A DNA stretch of 64,000 nt, taken from the NCBI RefSeq assembly GCF_016775005.1, contig NZ_JAEUXI010000001.1, forward strand, positions 124,001-188,000, read 5' to 3'. Below the pieces are notes generated by a model. The model was not told the origin of the DNA, did no database searches, and worked only from the letters and a program-made list of their open reading frames with translations. Position 1 is the first letter of the stretch; every line of letters starts with the position of its first letter. A program made the position numbers and the translations under genes. Shown here one piece after another: positions 43,556 through 52,327 of this stretch. Source of the DNA: Streptococcus suis. GTDB lineage: Bacteria; Bacillota; Bacilli; Lactobacillales; Streptococcaceae.

Positions 43556-45508
43556 TTAATTCTCCAATTTCTTGATTTTTTCGTTAAAAATAGAGTGCAA
43601 TAACTGGTAGATAATTTCTTGGTTACCAGTTCGGTAAATTTCTGTATAGAGTTTGTTTTCAATGATGGACTGGCTGATGGCAGTCATCAGTTCTCTGACC
43701 TCATCCTGTTCTTCTGGACTAGTCATCATAACTAAGACCCGTCTGACCTCTTCCCACTCGTGATTCATCGACAAGGCCTGCACAGGCTGACTTAGTTCAA
43801 TGATATGAAATTGACTTCTTTCCACCTGTCTAGACTGGGTATGGATCAGGGCAAGATTAGTCTGCGGAATCGCCAAAGGGCTAGCTTGAAATCGATCCAA
43901 GAGTTTTTGGGTCAAATAGTCAGCATCCAACAAACCATCTAATGTTGCCACGATGACTCCAACCGACTCTTCAAAGGAAGCTGGATTGTCCAAAAGAGTC
44001 AAACTAAATTCTTTTAGCAAGCGACTACTGGCTTCTAGGTAGCGCTGCAAGTCATACTGATAAGAAATGTGTACAGACTCTCGAACCTGAACCGTCCTAT
44101 TTTCTTGGATAGACTGCAAGGTTTCTTGCAAATCCAAAATTTCCTCTGTCGATGGAAAGGTCGAAATCAAGGCCAAGTCCAAATGAGGAAGCGGTTTTGT
44201 GGTCAAACAATAGTCAAATTGCTGCCAATCAACTGTAGCCAAATCCGAACTACTTTTTACCGCAATCCACTCCACAAACGGCGCAATGTTTTTGATTTTT
44301 GAAACCAAGACACTGGTTGTCAAGGGTCTTTCATCCGTTACCAGCAGGATTCGAATAGGATAAATATCCGGACTCCGCCGCAAACTGGAAGCAAAATGCA
44401 AGGTGACCAATTCATACTCATATTCATTCTGAATATAGTCTGGAAAGATGTCCTGCATGACCTGGCTGACCAAGCGATGCAAGAAGGGATTTTTCTGGGT
44501 CGCCAAGTAGGCAATATTGCTCGTCGCAAAATCTGGATAGAGAATGGGGACTGCCAAACTCAGTCGGATATGATTAAAGAGCATTGGAAAGAGCAAGGAA
44601 TCCTTGATGAAGTCAATCTTAGTAAAGCGAGAAACCGTGTCCACCAATTGGGAAATATTGTAATAGAAACGACTGTCAAATGCTTCTCGAAAAAGAGGAA
44701 CTTGCTGGCGTTTGATTACCAGCTCGTCCAAGACCCTAGCATAAAAGATAATCTCCTGAATGGAATAATAGGTCTTGGTTTGCTTAGCCAGTTCTGTAAA
44801 CACTTTTTGCGAAAAATCCAAGGCATCTTTGGACACTGACATACTATCTTCCAGATTACCATGGTTGTCCGCCAGTGCCAACAAACTAATCAAGACCTGC
44901 CTCATCTTGGGATCTAATTCTCCCAGATGAGCCTGTAAACCTTCAAAGGCAGATCGACTGGCAGCCACTCGCTCCACCACTAAAACAGGGAAGTCTGTAT
45001 AGGCATCTTGCCAAAATTCCTGAACAGAGATGGCATTGGCGAGGAGAATTGCTAAGAGCCGTCTTTTCTGAGCAACTGACCCTTCCAAGGCATAGCCTTT
45101 CTGACGATTAAGGTTAAGCCCGAAGTCCATCAGGCGCTTTTCAATGGTCGCAATATCCTGGATGACCGTCACATTTGAAACCAGAAACTGCTCTTGGAAG
45201 GCTTCATTGGTAATGGGTTCCTGCTTGGTCAATAATTGATAAGACATCTGCAGCAGGCGTTGGTTGGCTGTAAAACCATCCTGCGATTCCAAATCCTCTA
45301 GGAGGGACACATTGCCCACTAGATAGTATTTCTTACCTTCCTTGACCAGCTCAATTCCCTTTTCTTCCAAAGCTAGACCCAAATCAGACAAAGTTCGATA
45401 GACCGTTCTAGAGGAAACTTGCAGGATTTCTGCCATTTCTTTCAACGAAAGCTTCCCTACCTGGAGGAAAGCTTTCATCAGTTGTTCTTCACGTTTTGTT
45501 AATAGCAT
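43556..45508 (-). CDS. mtlR: Mannitol operon activator, PRD family
   Basis: A 650-residue PTS-controlled activator. Layout: HTH_11 at about 8-60 ([20 protein letters not shown]), two PRD domains between about 180 and 390, an EIIB-like domain near 395-490 ([18 protein letters not shown]) and an EIIA-like domain to the end with a histidine in NLALIHTQS. The position often held by the regulatory cysteine of the EIIB-like domain reads TDERP here, so EIIB phosphorylation is doubtful. It activates mtl genes when mannitol is transported (family knowledge). The ATG at 45508 is directly downstream of TATAAT, suggesting a leaderless mRNA. Confidence 0.95.
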   Translation of the reverse strand: MLLTKREEQLMKAFLQVGKLSLKEMAEILQVSSRTVYRTLSDLGLALEEKGIELVKEGKKYYLVGNVSLLEDLESQDGFTANQRLLQMSYQLLTKQEPITNEAFQEQFLVSNVTVIQDIATIEKRLMDFGLNLNRQKGYALEGSVAQKRRLLAILLANAISVQEFWQDAYTDFPVLVVERVAASRSAFEGLQAHLGELDPKMRQVLISLLALADNHGNLEDSMSVSKDALDFSQKVFTELAKQTKTYYSIQEIIFYARVLDELVIKRQQVPLFREAFDSRFYYNISQLVDTVSRFTKIDFIKDSLLFPMLFNHIRLSLAVPILYPDFATSNIAYLATQKNPFLHRLVSQVMQDIFPDYIQNEYEYELVTLHFASSLRRSPDIYPIRILLVTDERPLTTSVLVSKIKNIAPFVEWIAVKSSSDLATVDWQQFDYCLTTKPLPHLDLALISTFPSTEEILDLQETLQSIQENRTVQVRESVHISYQYDLQRYLEASSRLLKEFSLTLLDNPASFEESVGVIVATLDGLLDADYLTQKLLDRFQASPLAIPQTNLALIHTQSRQVERSQFHIIELSQPVQALSMNHEWEEVRRVLVMMTSPEEQDEVRELMTAISQSIIENKLYTEIYRTGNQEIIYQLLHSIFNEKIKKLEN

Positions 45509-45514
45509 AGATTC

Positions 45515-45520
45515 ATTATA
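45515..45520 (-). promoter_or_regulatory. Putative internal promoter of mtlR, leaderless
   Basis: TATAAT on the minus strand, six bases GAATCT, then ATG. It lies in the 29-base gap after mtlA. The base pair before it is TA rather than TG, so it is not a classical extended -10, and no good -35 is seen. Confidence 0.55.
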
Positions 45521-45537
45521 CTACATTGTTGAAAAAA

Positions 45538-47301
45538 TTACTTGTGCATACGTGCAACAATCTTATCATATTCCGGCGTTGTCACCAAGCTATCCACCAC
45601 CAAGAGCTGAGCGTTTGGTGCAGCTTGTTGAACTTCTGCCTGTTGGGCAATAGTTGTGACAATCAGAATGTTTTTAGCATTGTGTTCTGCCAATTTTTCA
45701 TAAGGAACAGTCGCAACTGGAATGCCGATGCCCTTGTTCTTGAAAATCGCACTCAGGGTTGCTTGCCCCATAGTCGCAGAGCCTTGGGATTGGCCGTAGG
45801 CAAAAACTACTTCATCAATGTAGTTCAAATCAATTTCAGCTTGGTTTGCTTCTTCTGAGACTCGAGCTGCAACTGCAACAGTAGGTTGTCCAAGCAATTT
45901 AGCAACGATTTCATCGTATTTTGGAGAAGTTAGGAAGTTGTCAACAGCGACATGAATAGCACGTGGCGTCCGTTGAGCTGCACGATCTGCCAATTCTTGC
46001 TGGGTCACAATCAGGGTTTGCTCAGTATCTTGCAAGTTTGCGATTGCCTTGTTGGTGACTGGAATATCCAAGCCAGCTTTTTTGACTTTTTCGCGAAGGA
46101 GAGAAGCTCCCATTGCAGAGCTACCCATACCAGCATCACAAGCGAAGATGATTTGTTTAACTGAGTTTGCTGAGATTTCTGCAGCGACTGTTTCGACCAC
46201 TTGGCCTTTTGCAACAGCCTTAGCAGCTTTTGTTGCAGCCTGTGCTGCTTCCAATGACTCACCTTCTGACTTGTCAGCTTTCAAGATGATAGCCGCAACT
46301 AGGAAGGAAGCAAGAGCACCTGCAAGAACACCAGCAAATACAGCCAAGGCATTTCCAAATGTATTATCTCCTTTTGGCAACATCAAGGTAATCGCAATGA
46401 TTGAACCTGGAGAAGCTGCACCAGCAAGACCCGCACCTAAAGTTTGGAATACAAGAGTACCAGATACACCACCTGCGATTGCAGCAAGGAAGAGAGCTGG
46501 TTTCATCAATACGTATGGGAAGTAGATTTCATGGATACCACCCAAGAAGTGAATAACCATTGCACCCAATGAAGAAGACTTTGCAGAGCCTTTTCCGAAG
46601 AAGGCATAGGCAAGCAAGATACCAAGACCTGGTCCAGGGTTTGCTTCCAAGAGGAAGAGAACAGACTTACCAGCTTCCAAAACTTGCTCTGTTCCAAGTG
46701 GTGTAAAGATACCGTGGTTGAGGGCGTTGTTCAGGAAGAGAACTTTAGCAGGCTCAATGATGATGTTAGCAAGTGGCAAGAGTTTCATATCAACGATTGC
46801 TTGTACTGCATCGCCAACCACTCCAGTCATGCTTTCAACGAATGGACCAACAACTTTGAAGGTCATCAACATCAAGACAAAACCAATCAAACCAGCTGAG
46901 AAGTTGTTGACCAACATTTCCAAACCTGGACGGATTTTTGGCTGAATCGCTTGGTCAAATTTCTTGATAACCCAAGCACCGAAAGGACCAACAATCATGG
47001 CACCGATGAACATTGGAACGCTAGATCCTGCAATCACACCCATGGTCAAGATTGCACCCATAACACCACCACGTTGGCCGTAAACATTGTAACCACCTGT
47101 ATAACCAATCAAAAGTGGTAAGAGATAGGTAATCATCGGACCAACAATAGTTGCAAAGGTTTCATTTGGCAACCAACCTGTTGGAATAAAGAGTGAGGTC
47201 AATACACCCCAAGCGATAAAGGCACCAATATTGGGCATGACCATGTTAGACAGTGTTGTCCCCAGCTTTTGAAGACGAACACGGATTGAAGAATTTTCCA
47301 T
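45538..47301 (-). CDS. mtlA: PTS mannitol-specific EIIBC component
   Basis: A 587-residue transporter that imports and phosphorylates mannitol. Residues 1-345 are the EIIC domain (MPNIGAFIAWGVLTSLFIPT, NNALNHGIFTPLG, GGIHEIYFPY). An EIIB domain follows with the phosphorylated C388 in IIFACDAGMGSSAMG. A second EIIB-like domain (about 495-587) aligns with the first (VVFAYGQSQGSATMG) but has Y502 at the cysteine position. There is no EIIA; that is MtlF. First gene of the operon. Confidence 0.96.
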   Translation of the reverse strand: MENSSIRVRLQKLGTTLSNMVMPNIGAFIAWGVLTSLFIPTGWLPNETFATIVGPMITYLLPLLIGYTGGYNVYGQRGGVMGAILTMGVIAGSSVPMFIGAMIVGPFGAWVIKKFDQAIQPKIRPGLEMLVNNFSAGLIGFVLMLMTFKVVGPFVESMTGVVGDAVQAIVDMKLLPLANIIIEPAKVLFLNNALNHGIFTPLGTEQVLEAGKSVLFLLEANPGPGLGILLAYAFFGKGSAKSSSLGAMVIHFLGGIHEIYFPYVLMKPALFLAAIAGGVSGTLVFQTLGAGLAGAASPGSIIAITLMLPKGDNTFGNALAVFAGVLAGALASFLVAAIILKADKSEGESLEAAQAATKAAKAVAKGQVVETVAAEISANSVKQIIFACDAGMGSSAMGASLLREKVKKAGLDIPVTNKAIANLQDTEQTLIVTQQELADRAAQRTPRAIHVAVDNFLTSPKYDEIVAKLLGQPTVAVAARVSEEANQAEIDLNYIDEVVFAYGQSQGSATMGQATLSAIFKNKGIGIPVATVPYEKLAEHNAKNILIVTTIAQQAEVQQAAPNAQLLVVDSLVTTPEYDKIVARMHK

Positions 47302-47330
47302 AATATTTTTCCTCCTGTTATTGTAATTTT

Positions 47331-47336
47331 ATTATA
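47331..47336 (-). promoter_or_regulatory. -10 box of the mtl operon
   Basis: TATAAT about 30 bases before the mtlA ATG, with AGGAGG in the leader. No strong -35, as expected for an activator-dependent promoter. Confidence 0.7.
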
Positions 47337-47367
47337 CAAGAAGCCCTGACTCAGCAAAACTCAAATC

Positions 47368-47388
47368 TTGTCACAAAAATTGTGACAA
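47368..47388. promoter_or_regulatory. Likely MtlR operator
   Basis: Perfect inverted repeat TTGTCACAA, three bases, TTGTGACAA. Its left edge lies 32 bases upstream of the -10 box. The sequence fits the TTGTCACA/TGTGACAA style reported for MtlR sites in Firmicutes. Confidence 0.75.
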
Positions 47389-47419
47389 AAAAACAACGAA
47401 TCCCTTTTGGACTCGTTGT
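47386..47419 (-). terminator. Terminator of the amino acid ABC operon
   Basis: Minus strand: ACAACGAGTCC, loop AAAAG, GGATTCGTTGT then seven T. It abuts the mtl operator. Confidence 0.9.
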
Positions 47420-47432
47420 CTTATTTTTTCAT

Positions 47433-48266
47433 TTAGTTTTTTACAGCATCTGTTGCTACGTCATCACCAAACCAAGTATTTGAAATTTCTTGGAAGCGAC
47501 CTTCTGCGTAGAGTTCTTTAAAGGCTGCGTTGATTTTTTCTACCAAAGTCGTGTCTGACTTGCGGGCCCCAACGGCAAAAGCTTCATCTTCGTAACCTGC
47601 ATCAATGATGTTGTAGTCAGAAATAATGCCTTCTTGTTGCAAGTAATAGTTGGCATAGACACGGTCAATCAAGAGACCGTCAATACGATCGTTTTTCAAA
47701 TCAATCAAGGCTTCGTTAAAGGTTGCATACTGGGTCGCATCATTACCAGAAACAATATCTTTCAAAATAGCTGTTTGTGATTCGAAGACGGAGTAACCGG
47801 AAGAACCAGCTTGAGCTCCTAAAATCTTACCTTCCATGCCAGCCACACTATCAATACCTGATGATTTCTTGGTTACCAAGACTTGTTGGTTATCCATGTA
47901 GGCGTCTGTGAACAGGACCTTCTCTTGGCGCTCTGCAGTCACAGAGTAACCATTCCAAATCAGGTCAATATTGCCATTTTTAAGCTCAGTTTCCTTCAAA
48001 TCCCAGTCAATCGGCTGCCACTCAATTGCGATGCCATATTTTTCAAAAACAGCTGTCGCAAGGTCAATATCAAAACCAGTGTAGCTACCATCCGTCGCTT
48101 CAAAGCCCATTGGAACAAAGGTCTTGTCAAAGCCAATTGTGATGGTCTTTTCTTCTTCATAAGTTGCCCAGTTATCTTGGCTTGTTGTTGAAGAAGAGCT
48201 GCACGCAGCAAGTGTTAAAGAAGAAACAAAAGCAAGTGTTCCGAGGAGTAGATTTTTCATTTTCAT
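47433..48266 (-). CDS. Amino acid ABC transporter substrate-binding lipoprotein
   Basis: A 277-residue SBP family 3 protein. The lipobox LTLAAC puts the lipid cysteine near residue 22. The ligand fold starts ITIGFDKTFVPMGFEATDGS and includes GFDIDLATAV, DLIWNGYSVTAERQEKVLFT and GLLIDRVYANYYLQ. It delivers a polar amino acid to the permease encoded upstream; the substrate cannot be fixed by eye. Third gene of a permease-ATPase-SBP operon, 16 bases after the ATPase stop. Confidence 0.93.
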   Translation of the reverse strand: MKMKNLLLGTLAFVSSLTLAACSSSSTTSQDNWATYEEEKTITIGFDKTFVPMGFEATDGSYTGFDIDLATAVFEKYGIAIEWQPIDWDLKETELKNGNIDLIWNGYSVTAERQEKVLFTDAYMDNQQVLVTKKSSGIDSVAGMEGKILGAQAGSSGYSVFESQTAILKDIVSGNDATQYATFNEALIDLKNDRIDGLLIDRVYANYYLQQEGIISDYNIIDAGYEDEAFAVGARKSDTTLVEKINAAFKELYAEGRFQEISNTWFGDDVATDAVKN

Positions 48267-48282
48267 AGTCGATTATCCTATT

Positions 48283-48915
48283 CTAGTGTTTGGGTTCAAT
48301 CTTGATAATCTCATCCGCAATATTTTCCGCAAACTGCATATCATGAGTCACTACGATCTGAGTAACACCCGTCTCACGGTTCTGCAAGATAAGATTCTCC
48401 ACTTCTCTCCTCAACTCAGGGTCCAAAGCCGAAGTCGGCTCATCATAGCCAATGATTTCTGGATCAATCATCATGGCACGCGCTAGCGCCACACGTTGCT
48501 TTTGACCACCAGAGAGAGAAAATGGATAGGCGTCTGCATGCTGGGCCAAACCCAGCTTCTCAAGTAGTTTTCGGGCCTTGTCTTCCGCCTCTTGACGCGG
48601 CATATCCTGCGTTTTCACAGGAGATAGGACCAAATTTTCCAAAACAGACAAGTGAGGGAAAAGCTGGAAGTCCTGAAAGACAAAGCCCAGCAGATGTCGT
48701 TTTCCCAACTCCTCAACAGGCAGTTCCTGCCCATTGTAGATAAGAGTCCCCTCATCGATTGATTCCAAGCCAGCAAGCATACGGAGAAGCGTTGTTTTTC
48801 CTCCTCCAGACTGACCAACAATGGCGATAATCTTTCCTTCTGGAATCACCAAATCATAGTTGGAGAAAATTTGTTTGTTATCAAAGCGTTTCGAAAGATT
48901 GCGAAGTTCTAACAT
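48283..48915 (-). CDS. Amino acid ABC transporter ATP-binding protein
   Basis: A 210-residue polar amino acid importer ATPase. Walker A VGQSGGGKTTLL, Q-loop FVFQDFQLFPHLS, signature LSGGQKQRVALARAM, Walker B EIIGYDEPTSALDP and the H-loop VTHDMQFAENIAD are all present. It is shorter than the usual 240-250 residues and ends just after the H-loop region. Second gene of the operon, 11 bases after the permease. Confidence 0.95.
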   Translation of the reverse strand: MLELRNLSKRFDNKQIFSNYDLVIPEGKIIAIVGQSGGGKTTLLRMLAGLESIDEGTLIYNGQELPVEELGKRHLLGFVFQDFQLFPHLSVLENLVLSPVKTQDMPRQEAEDKARKLLEKLGLAQHADAYPFSLSGGQKQRVALARAMMIDPEIIGYDEPTSALDPELRREVENLILQNRETGVTQIVVTHDMQFAENIADEIIKIEPKH

Positions 48916-48926
48916 CTCTTCTCCTC

Positions 48927-49568
48927 CTATTTATAGTAATCAAATTTCTTTTCAATTTGTTTCGAAGCTAGAGTCACAGCCCCAATCATAAGCAGGTAGA
49001 TAGCACCTGCGATAAACATTGGCGCCAAGCTGGCATCACGGTTGGCAGCCGTTCGACTAGCCAACAAGAGATCACTTACGCCCAAGGCATAGACCAGAGA
49101 AGTATCTTTTACCAAGGTGATCACTTCATTAAACACGCTCGGAAGAACGATTTTGACAACCTGTGGTAAGACGATAAAACGAATGGTCTGAAATGGTGTA
49201 AACTTCAAGACTTTTGCAGCTTCATATTGACCCGCAGGAATGGCTTCAATTCCTCCTCTAAAAATCTCAGAGAAATAAGCTGCGTAGTTCAAAGTAAAGG
49301 CGATGATGACCGATGGCATCCGATCAAAGGTCACTCCAACACTTGGCAAGACATAATAAATAAAAATCAATTGCAAGAGCAAGGGAGTGCCTCGCATAAT
49401 CAACACATAGAACTGCAAGAACCAGCGTAAGGGAGTAAACTTCATTTGCATCAGGAAGGCCAAGACAGCTCCCAAGGGAAGAGACAAGACCAAGACAAAT
49501 ACAAACACTTGTAAGGATACCAAAGCCCCATCTAACAGGCTAGGTAAAATTTCAAAAATGTAAGACAT
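48927..49568 (-). CDS. Amino acid ABC transporter permease
   Basis: A 213-residue HisM-type permease with five membrane helices and the EAA loop EAAKVLKFTPFQTIRFIVLP. RGTPLLLQLIFIYYVLPSVG is typical of polar amino acid importers. It heads the operon with the ATPase and the lipoprotein. AGGAGGGACT lies before ATG at 49568. Confidence 0.95.
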   Translation of the reverse strand: MSYIFEILPSLLDGALVSLQVFVFVLVLSLPLGAVLAFLMQMKFTPLRWFLQFYVLIMRGTPLLLQLIFIYYVLPSVGVTFDRMPSVIIAFTLNYAAYFSEIFRGGIEAIPAGQYEAAKVLKFTPFQTIRFIVLPQVVKIVLPSVFNEVITLVKDTSLVYALGVSDLLLASRTAANRDASLAPMFIAGAIYLLMIGAVTLASKQIEKKFDYYK

Positions 49569-49677
49569 AGTCCCTCCTCTTGTGATAGTTAGATACTAGT
49601 ATATCAAAATTCCTCTTAGAAAACAAAGGATTATTCAGAATTTTTAATAAATTTCAGCATTTTTTTGCAATTTTCAC

Positions 49678-49712
49678 GAAAAAAGGACTGGGTTGCCCCA
49701 AATCCTTTCATT
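49678..49712 (-). terminator. Terminator of glmS
   Basis: Minus strand: AAAGGATTTGGG, loop GCAA, CCCAGTCCTTTTTT. Confidence 0.85.
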
Positions 49713-49713
49713 T

Positions 49714-51528
49714 TTATTCAACCGTAACCGCTTTTGCCAAGTTACGAGGCTTATCGACATCCAAACCACGTTGGAAGGAAGCATAGTAGGCAATCAACTG
49801 TGTTGGGATAACCATGGAGATAGGTGACAAGAATGAATGCACCTTGTTGACCACGATATCATCACCTTCACGATCCAAGCCCTCTTCCACCATAATCAAG
49901 GTATTGGCACCACGAGAGACAACCTCTGCAATGTTACCGCGGGTGTGAGCTGCAACTTTTTCATTGGCAGAAAGCAGAGCAATTACTGGAGTACCGTCTT
50001 CAATCAAGGAGATGGTTCCGTGTTTCAATTCTCCAGCCGCAAAGCCTTCTGTCTGAATATAAGAGATTTCTTTCAACTTAAGAGCCGCTTCAAGTGTCAC
50101 ATAGTAGTCATTGCCACGGCCGATATAGAAAGCATTGCGAGTCGTTGCCAAGAGTTTTTCAACCTTTTCAGCAATCAAGTCTTTCTCAGAAAGAGTCGCT
50201 TCGATAGACTGGGCAACAATTGACAATTCATGTACCAAATCAAAGTCGATTGCCTCTTGCTTGCCATTGGCTTCACCAACTGCCTTAGACAAGAAAGCAA
50301 GAGCTGCTATCTGAGCCGTGTAAGCCTTGGTTGAGGCAACAGCAATCTCAGGACCAGCATGGAGCAACATTGTATAAGTCGCTTCACGTGAAAGGGTTGA
50401 ACCAGGAACGTTTGTAATAGTCAAACTTGGAATGCCCAATTCATTGGCACGCACCAAGACCTGACGGCTATCCGCAGTTTCACCTGACTGGGTCAAGAGG
50501 ATAAAGAGTGGCTTCTTGCTGAGGATTGGTAAGTGGTATGCCCACTCAGATGCCACCCCCAATTCAACAGGGGTATCTGTCAAGGCTTCAATCATGTTCT
50601 TAGAGGCGAAACCTGCATTGTAAGAAGTCCCTGCCGCCAAGATGTAAATACGGTCAGCATCCTGAACGGCTTTCACAATCGCAGAATCAACCGTCATCTT
50701 ACCGTCCGCATCTGCATAGGTTGAAATCAATTTACGCATAACGGTTGGTTGCTCGTCGATCTCCTTGAGCATGTAGAACGGATAAGTTCCCTTACCGATG
50801 TCTGACAAGTCAAGCTCAGCCGTATAGCTACCGCGTTCAATGACATTGCCCTCGTAGTCTGTCACTTGAACGCTATCTTTGGTCACGATAACCAATTCTT
50901 TGTCGTGGATTTCCATGTATTCACTGGTTTCACGAATCATCGCCATAGCATCTGAGCAGACCATGTTGTAACCATCGCCCAAACCAATCAAAAGTGGAGA
51001 TTTGTTTTTGGCAACGTAAATCGTATCAGGATTTTCGGCATCAATCAAGGCAAAGGCATAGGAACCTTGGATGATATGAAGAGCTTTTTTGAAGGCTTCC
51101 AATACAGACAAGCCATCTTCTTCAACAAATTTGCCGATCAAGTGTACAGCGATTTCCGTATCTGTTTGACCCTTGAAATCATGACCAGCCAAGTAGTCAT
51201 TTTTCATCTCAAGGTAGTTTTCAATCACGCCATTGTGAACAAGGACGAAACGACCTGTTTGTGAGGTATGTGGGTGAGCATTATCCTCAGTTGGTTTGCC
51301 GTGAGTTGCCCAGCGAGTATGACCAATTCCTGTTGTACCCTCGGTCGTATCTCCCACTTTTGCAGACAGCTCTGCAATGCGTCCAACAGCCTTAACCAAG
51401 TGGGACTGGTCGCCACCAGTTACGAAAATACCTGCTGAATCATAGCCACGGTATTCTAATTTTTCAAGTCCTTGAATCAAAATATCAGTTGCGTTTGCAT
51501 TTCCTACAACACCAACGATTCCACACAT
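49714..51528 (-). CDS. glmS: Glutamine-fructose-6-phosphate aminotransferase
   Basis: A 604-residue enzyme that makes glucosamine-6-phosphate from fructose-6-phosphate and glutamine, the first step to UDP-GlcNAc. The N-terminal nucleophile cysteine is at residue 2 (MCGIVGVVGN), followed by the glutaminase region GIGHTRWATHG; two SIS domains bind the sugar phosphate (AAGTSYNAGFASK, TQSGETADSRQ), and the end is KPRNLAKAVTVE. I start it at ATG 51528 so that cysteine is the mature first residue; the longer TTG frame would bury it. No glmS ribozyme core is recognised in the leader; NagR-type sites are seen instead. Confidence 0.98.
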   Translation of the reverse strand: MCGIVGVVGNANATDILIQGLEKLEYRGYDSAGIFVTGGDQSHLVKAVGRIAELSAKVGDTTEGTTGIGHTRWATHGKPTEDNAHPHTSQTGRFVLVHNGVIENYLEMKNDYLAGHDFKGQTDTEIAVHLIGKFVEEDGLSVLEAFKKALHIIQGSYAFALIDAENPDTIYVAKNKSPLLIGLGDGYNMVCSDAMAMIRETSEYMEIHDKELVIVTKDSVQVTDYEGNVIERGSYTAELDLSDIGKGTYPFYMLKEIDEQPTVMRKLISTYADADGKMTVDSAIVKAVQDADRIYILAAGTSYNAGFASKNMIEALTDTPVELGVASEWAYHLPILSKKPLFILLTQSGETADSRQVLVRANELGIPSLTITNVPGSTLSREATYTMLLHAGPEIAVASTKAYTAQIAALAFLSKAVGEANGKQEAIDFDLVHELSIVAQSIEATLSEKDLIAEKVEKLLATTRNAFYIGRGNDYYVTLEAALKLKEISYIQTEGFAAGELKHGTISLIEDGTPVIALLSANEKVAAHTRGNIAEVVSRGANTLIMVEEGLDREGDDIVVNKVHSFLSPISMVIPTQLIAYYASFQRGLDVDKPRNLAKAVTVE

Positions 51529-51580
51529 ACAGTTCACCTTCAATTTCCAGAGAAATTGAACTTTCTTACATTTTTCTTAA

Positions 51581-51596
51581 AATTGGTATAGTCAAC
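51581..51596. promoter_or_regulatory. NagR-type site 1 (in the glmS leader)
   Basis: AATTGGTATAGTCAAC matches one arm and most of the second arm of the streptococcal NagR dre motif (ATTGGTCTAGACCAAT style). It lies about 20-35 bases after the expected start. Confidence 0.7.
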
Positions 51597-51623
51597 TCTA
51601 TCTTCTAAAAGAGCGATAAACAT

Positions 51624-51652
51624 AGTATATACAAACATTTGTCATCTGTCAA
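51624..51652 (-). promoter_or_regulatory. Promoter of glmS
   Basis: TTGACA at 51652-51647, 17-nt spacer, TATACT at 51629-51624. Near-consensus; start expected near 51617, giving a leader of about 90 bases. Confidence 0.88.
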
Positions 51653-51658
51653 TCAAAA

Positions 51659-51674
51659 AATTGGTCTAGTCAAC
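51659..51674. promoter_or_regulatory. NagR-type site 2 (upstream of the glmS -35)
   Basis: AATTGGTCTAGTCAAC differs from site 1 by a single base and lies exactly 78 bp from it in the same orientation, six bases upstream of the -35. Confidence 0.7.
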
Positions 51675-51689
51675 TTCAGATGTTTTTTC

Positions 51690-51717
51690 AACAAAAAAAT
51701 ACCGATTGCTCGGTATT
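51690..51717 (-). terminator. Terminator of the signal peptidase-like gene
   Basis: Minus strand: AATACCGA, loop GCAA, TCGGTATT then TTTTTG. The stem starts inside the stop codon. Confidence 0.9.
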
Positions 51718-52261
51718 ATTGTTGGACAATTCCAGTATCGATAAAACCAAATTCAGATAAGGGACTGAGACGGAAGGTCAGCCGCCCCACAACCTGGTCT
51801 TGTGCAATCAGACCAAATGTTCGGCTATCATCAAGGTTGGTTCTGTCATCATTGAGAATGAGATAGTGCTTGGCAGGAATAGCTTGGTACTCCCCATTGG
51901 TCAGGGTTGCGATTGAAAAATCTTGTGTATAGTATTCTTGGAAATGGCTGCCAGACAGGTAAGCCTCTTCTACGACTGCTTCATTGCGGTAAAAGACATC
52001 ATCCATGTAAGTCACGGTATCATTTTCTTTGGCAATGAGTCGCCCGACATATTCTTTATTGTCCACCTTGTAAAGGACAAAGTCTCCATAGCTCAGATCA
52101 GCGTCCTTGACAGCGACAATCAAATCTTTTTCTTTCAAATACGCGTTGGCCATCGATGATTGAATGGTCACAGGCTCAAAGAAATAAAAACGAACAGCCA
52201 GTAAACCACACAAAAGAGAAGCCAGTAAAATCACATTCTTGATTAAATCTCTTTTTACCAT
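51716..52261 (-). CDS. Signal peptidase I-like protein, catalytic lysine missing
   Basis: A 181-residue membrane protein with the S26 fold: N-terminal helix 9-28, then VTIQSSMANAYLKEKD, where S36 aligns with the catalytic serine, and LILNDDRTNLDDSRTFG, the conserved GDNR-like box E. The box D segment that normally reads YVKRVIG is YVGRLIAKEND here, so the catalytic lysine is G73. The PT of the usual SMxPTL motif is also lost. Either it is inactive (as reported for the pilus-associated SipA of group A streptococcus, which also has Gly at this position) or it uses a different base. It sits between pyk and glmS, as in other streptococci. Confidence 0.88.
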   Translation of the reverse strand: MVKRDLIKNVILLASLLCGLLAVRFYFFEPVTIQSSMANAYLKEKDLIVAVKDADLSYGDFVLYKVDNKEYVGRLIAKENDTVTYMDDVFYRNEAVVEEAYLSGSHFQEYYTQDFSIATLTNGEYQAIPAKHYLILNDDRTNLDDSRTFGLIAQDQVVGRLTFRLSPLSEFGFIDTGIVQQ

Positions 52262-52327
52262 AAAATCTCCTTATACTGCTTACTAGTATAGCATATTTCA
52301 GCCACAAAACGAAACTTTCAGCATGGC

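Noticed and set aside
51529..51623. Possible glmS ribozyme in the leader
   Set aside because: The leader is only about 90 bases and no ribozyme core or pseudoknot pairing was recognised; NagR-type sites offer a better explanation.
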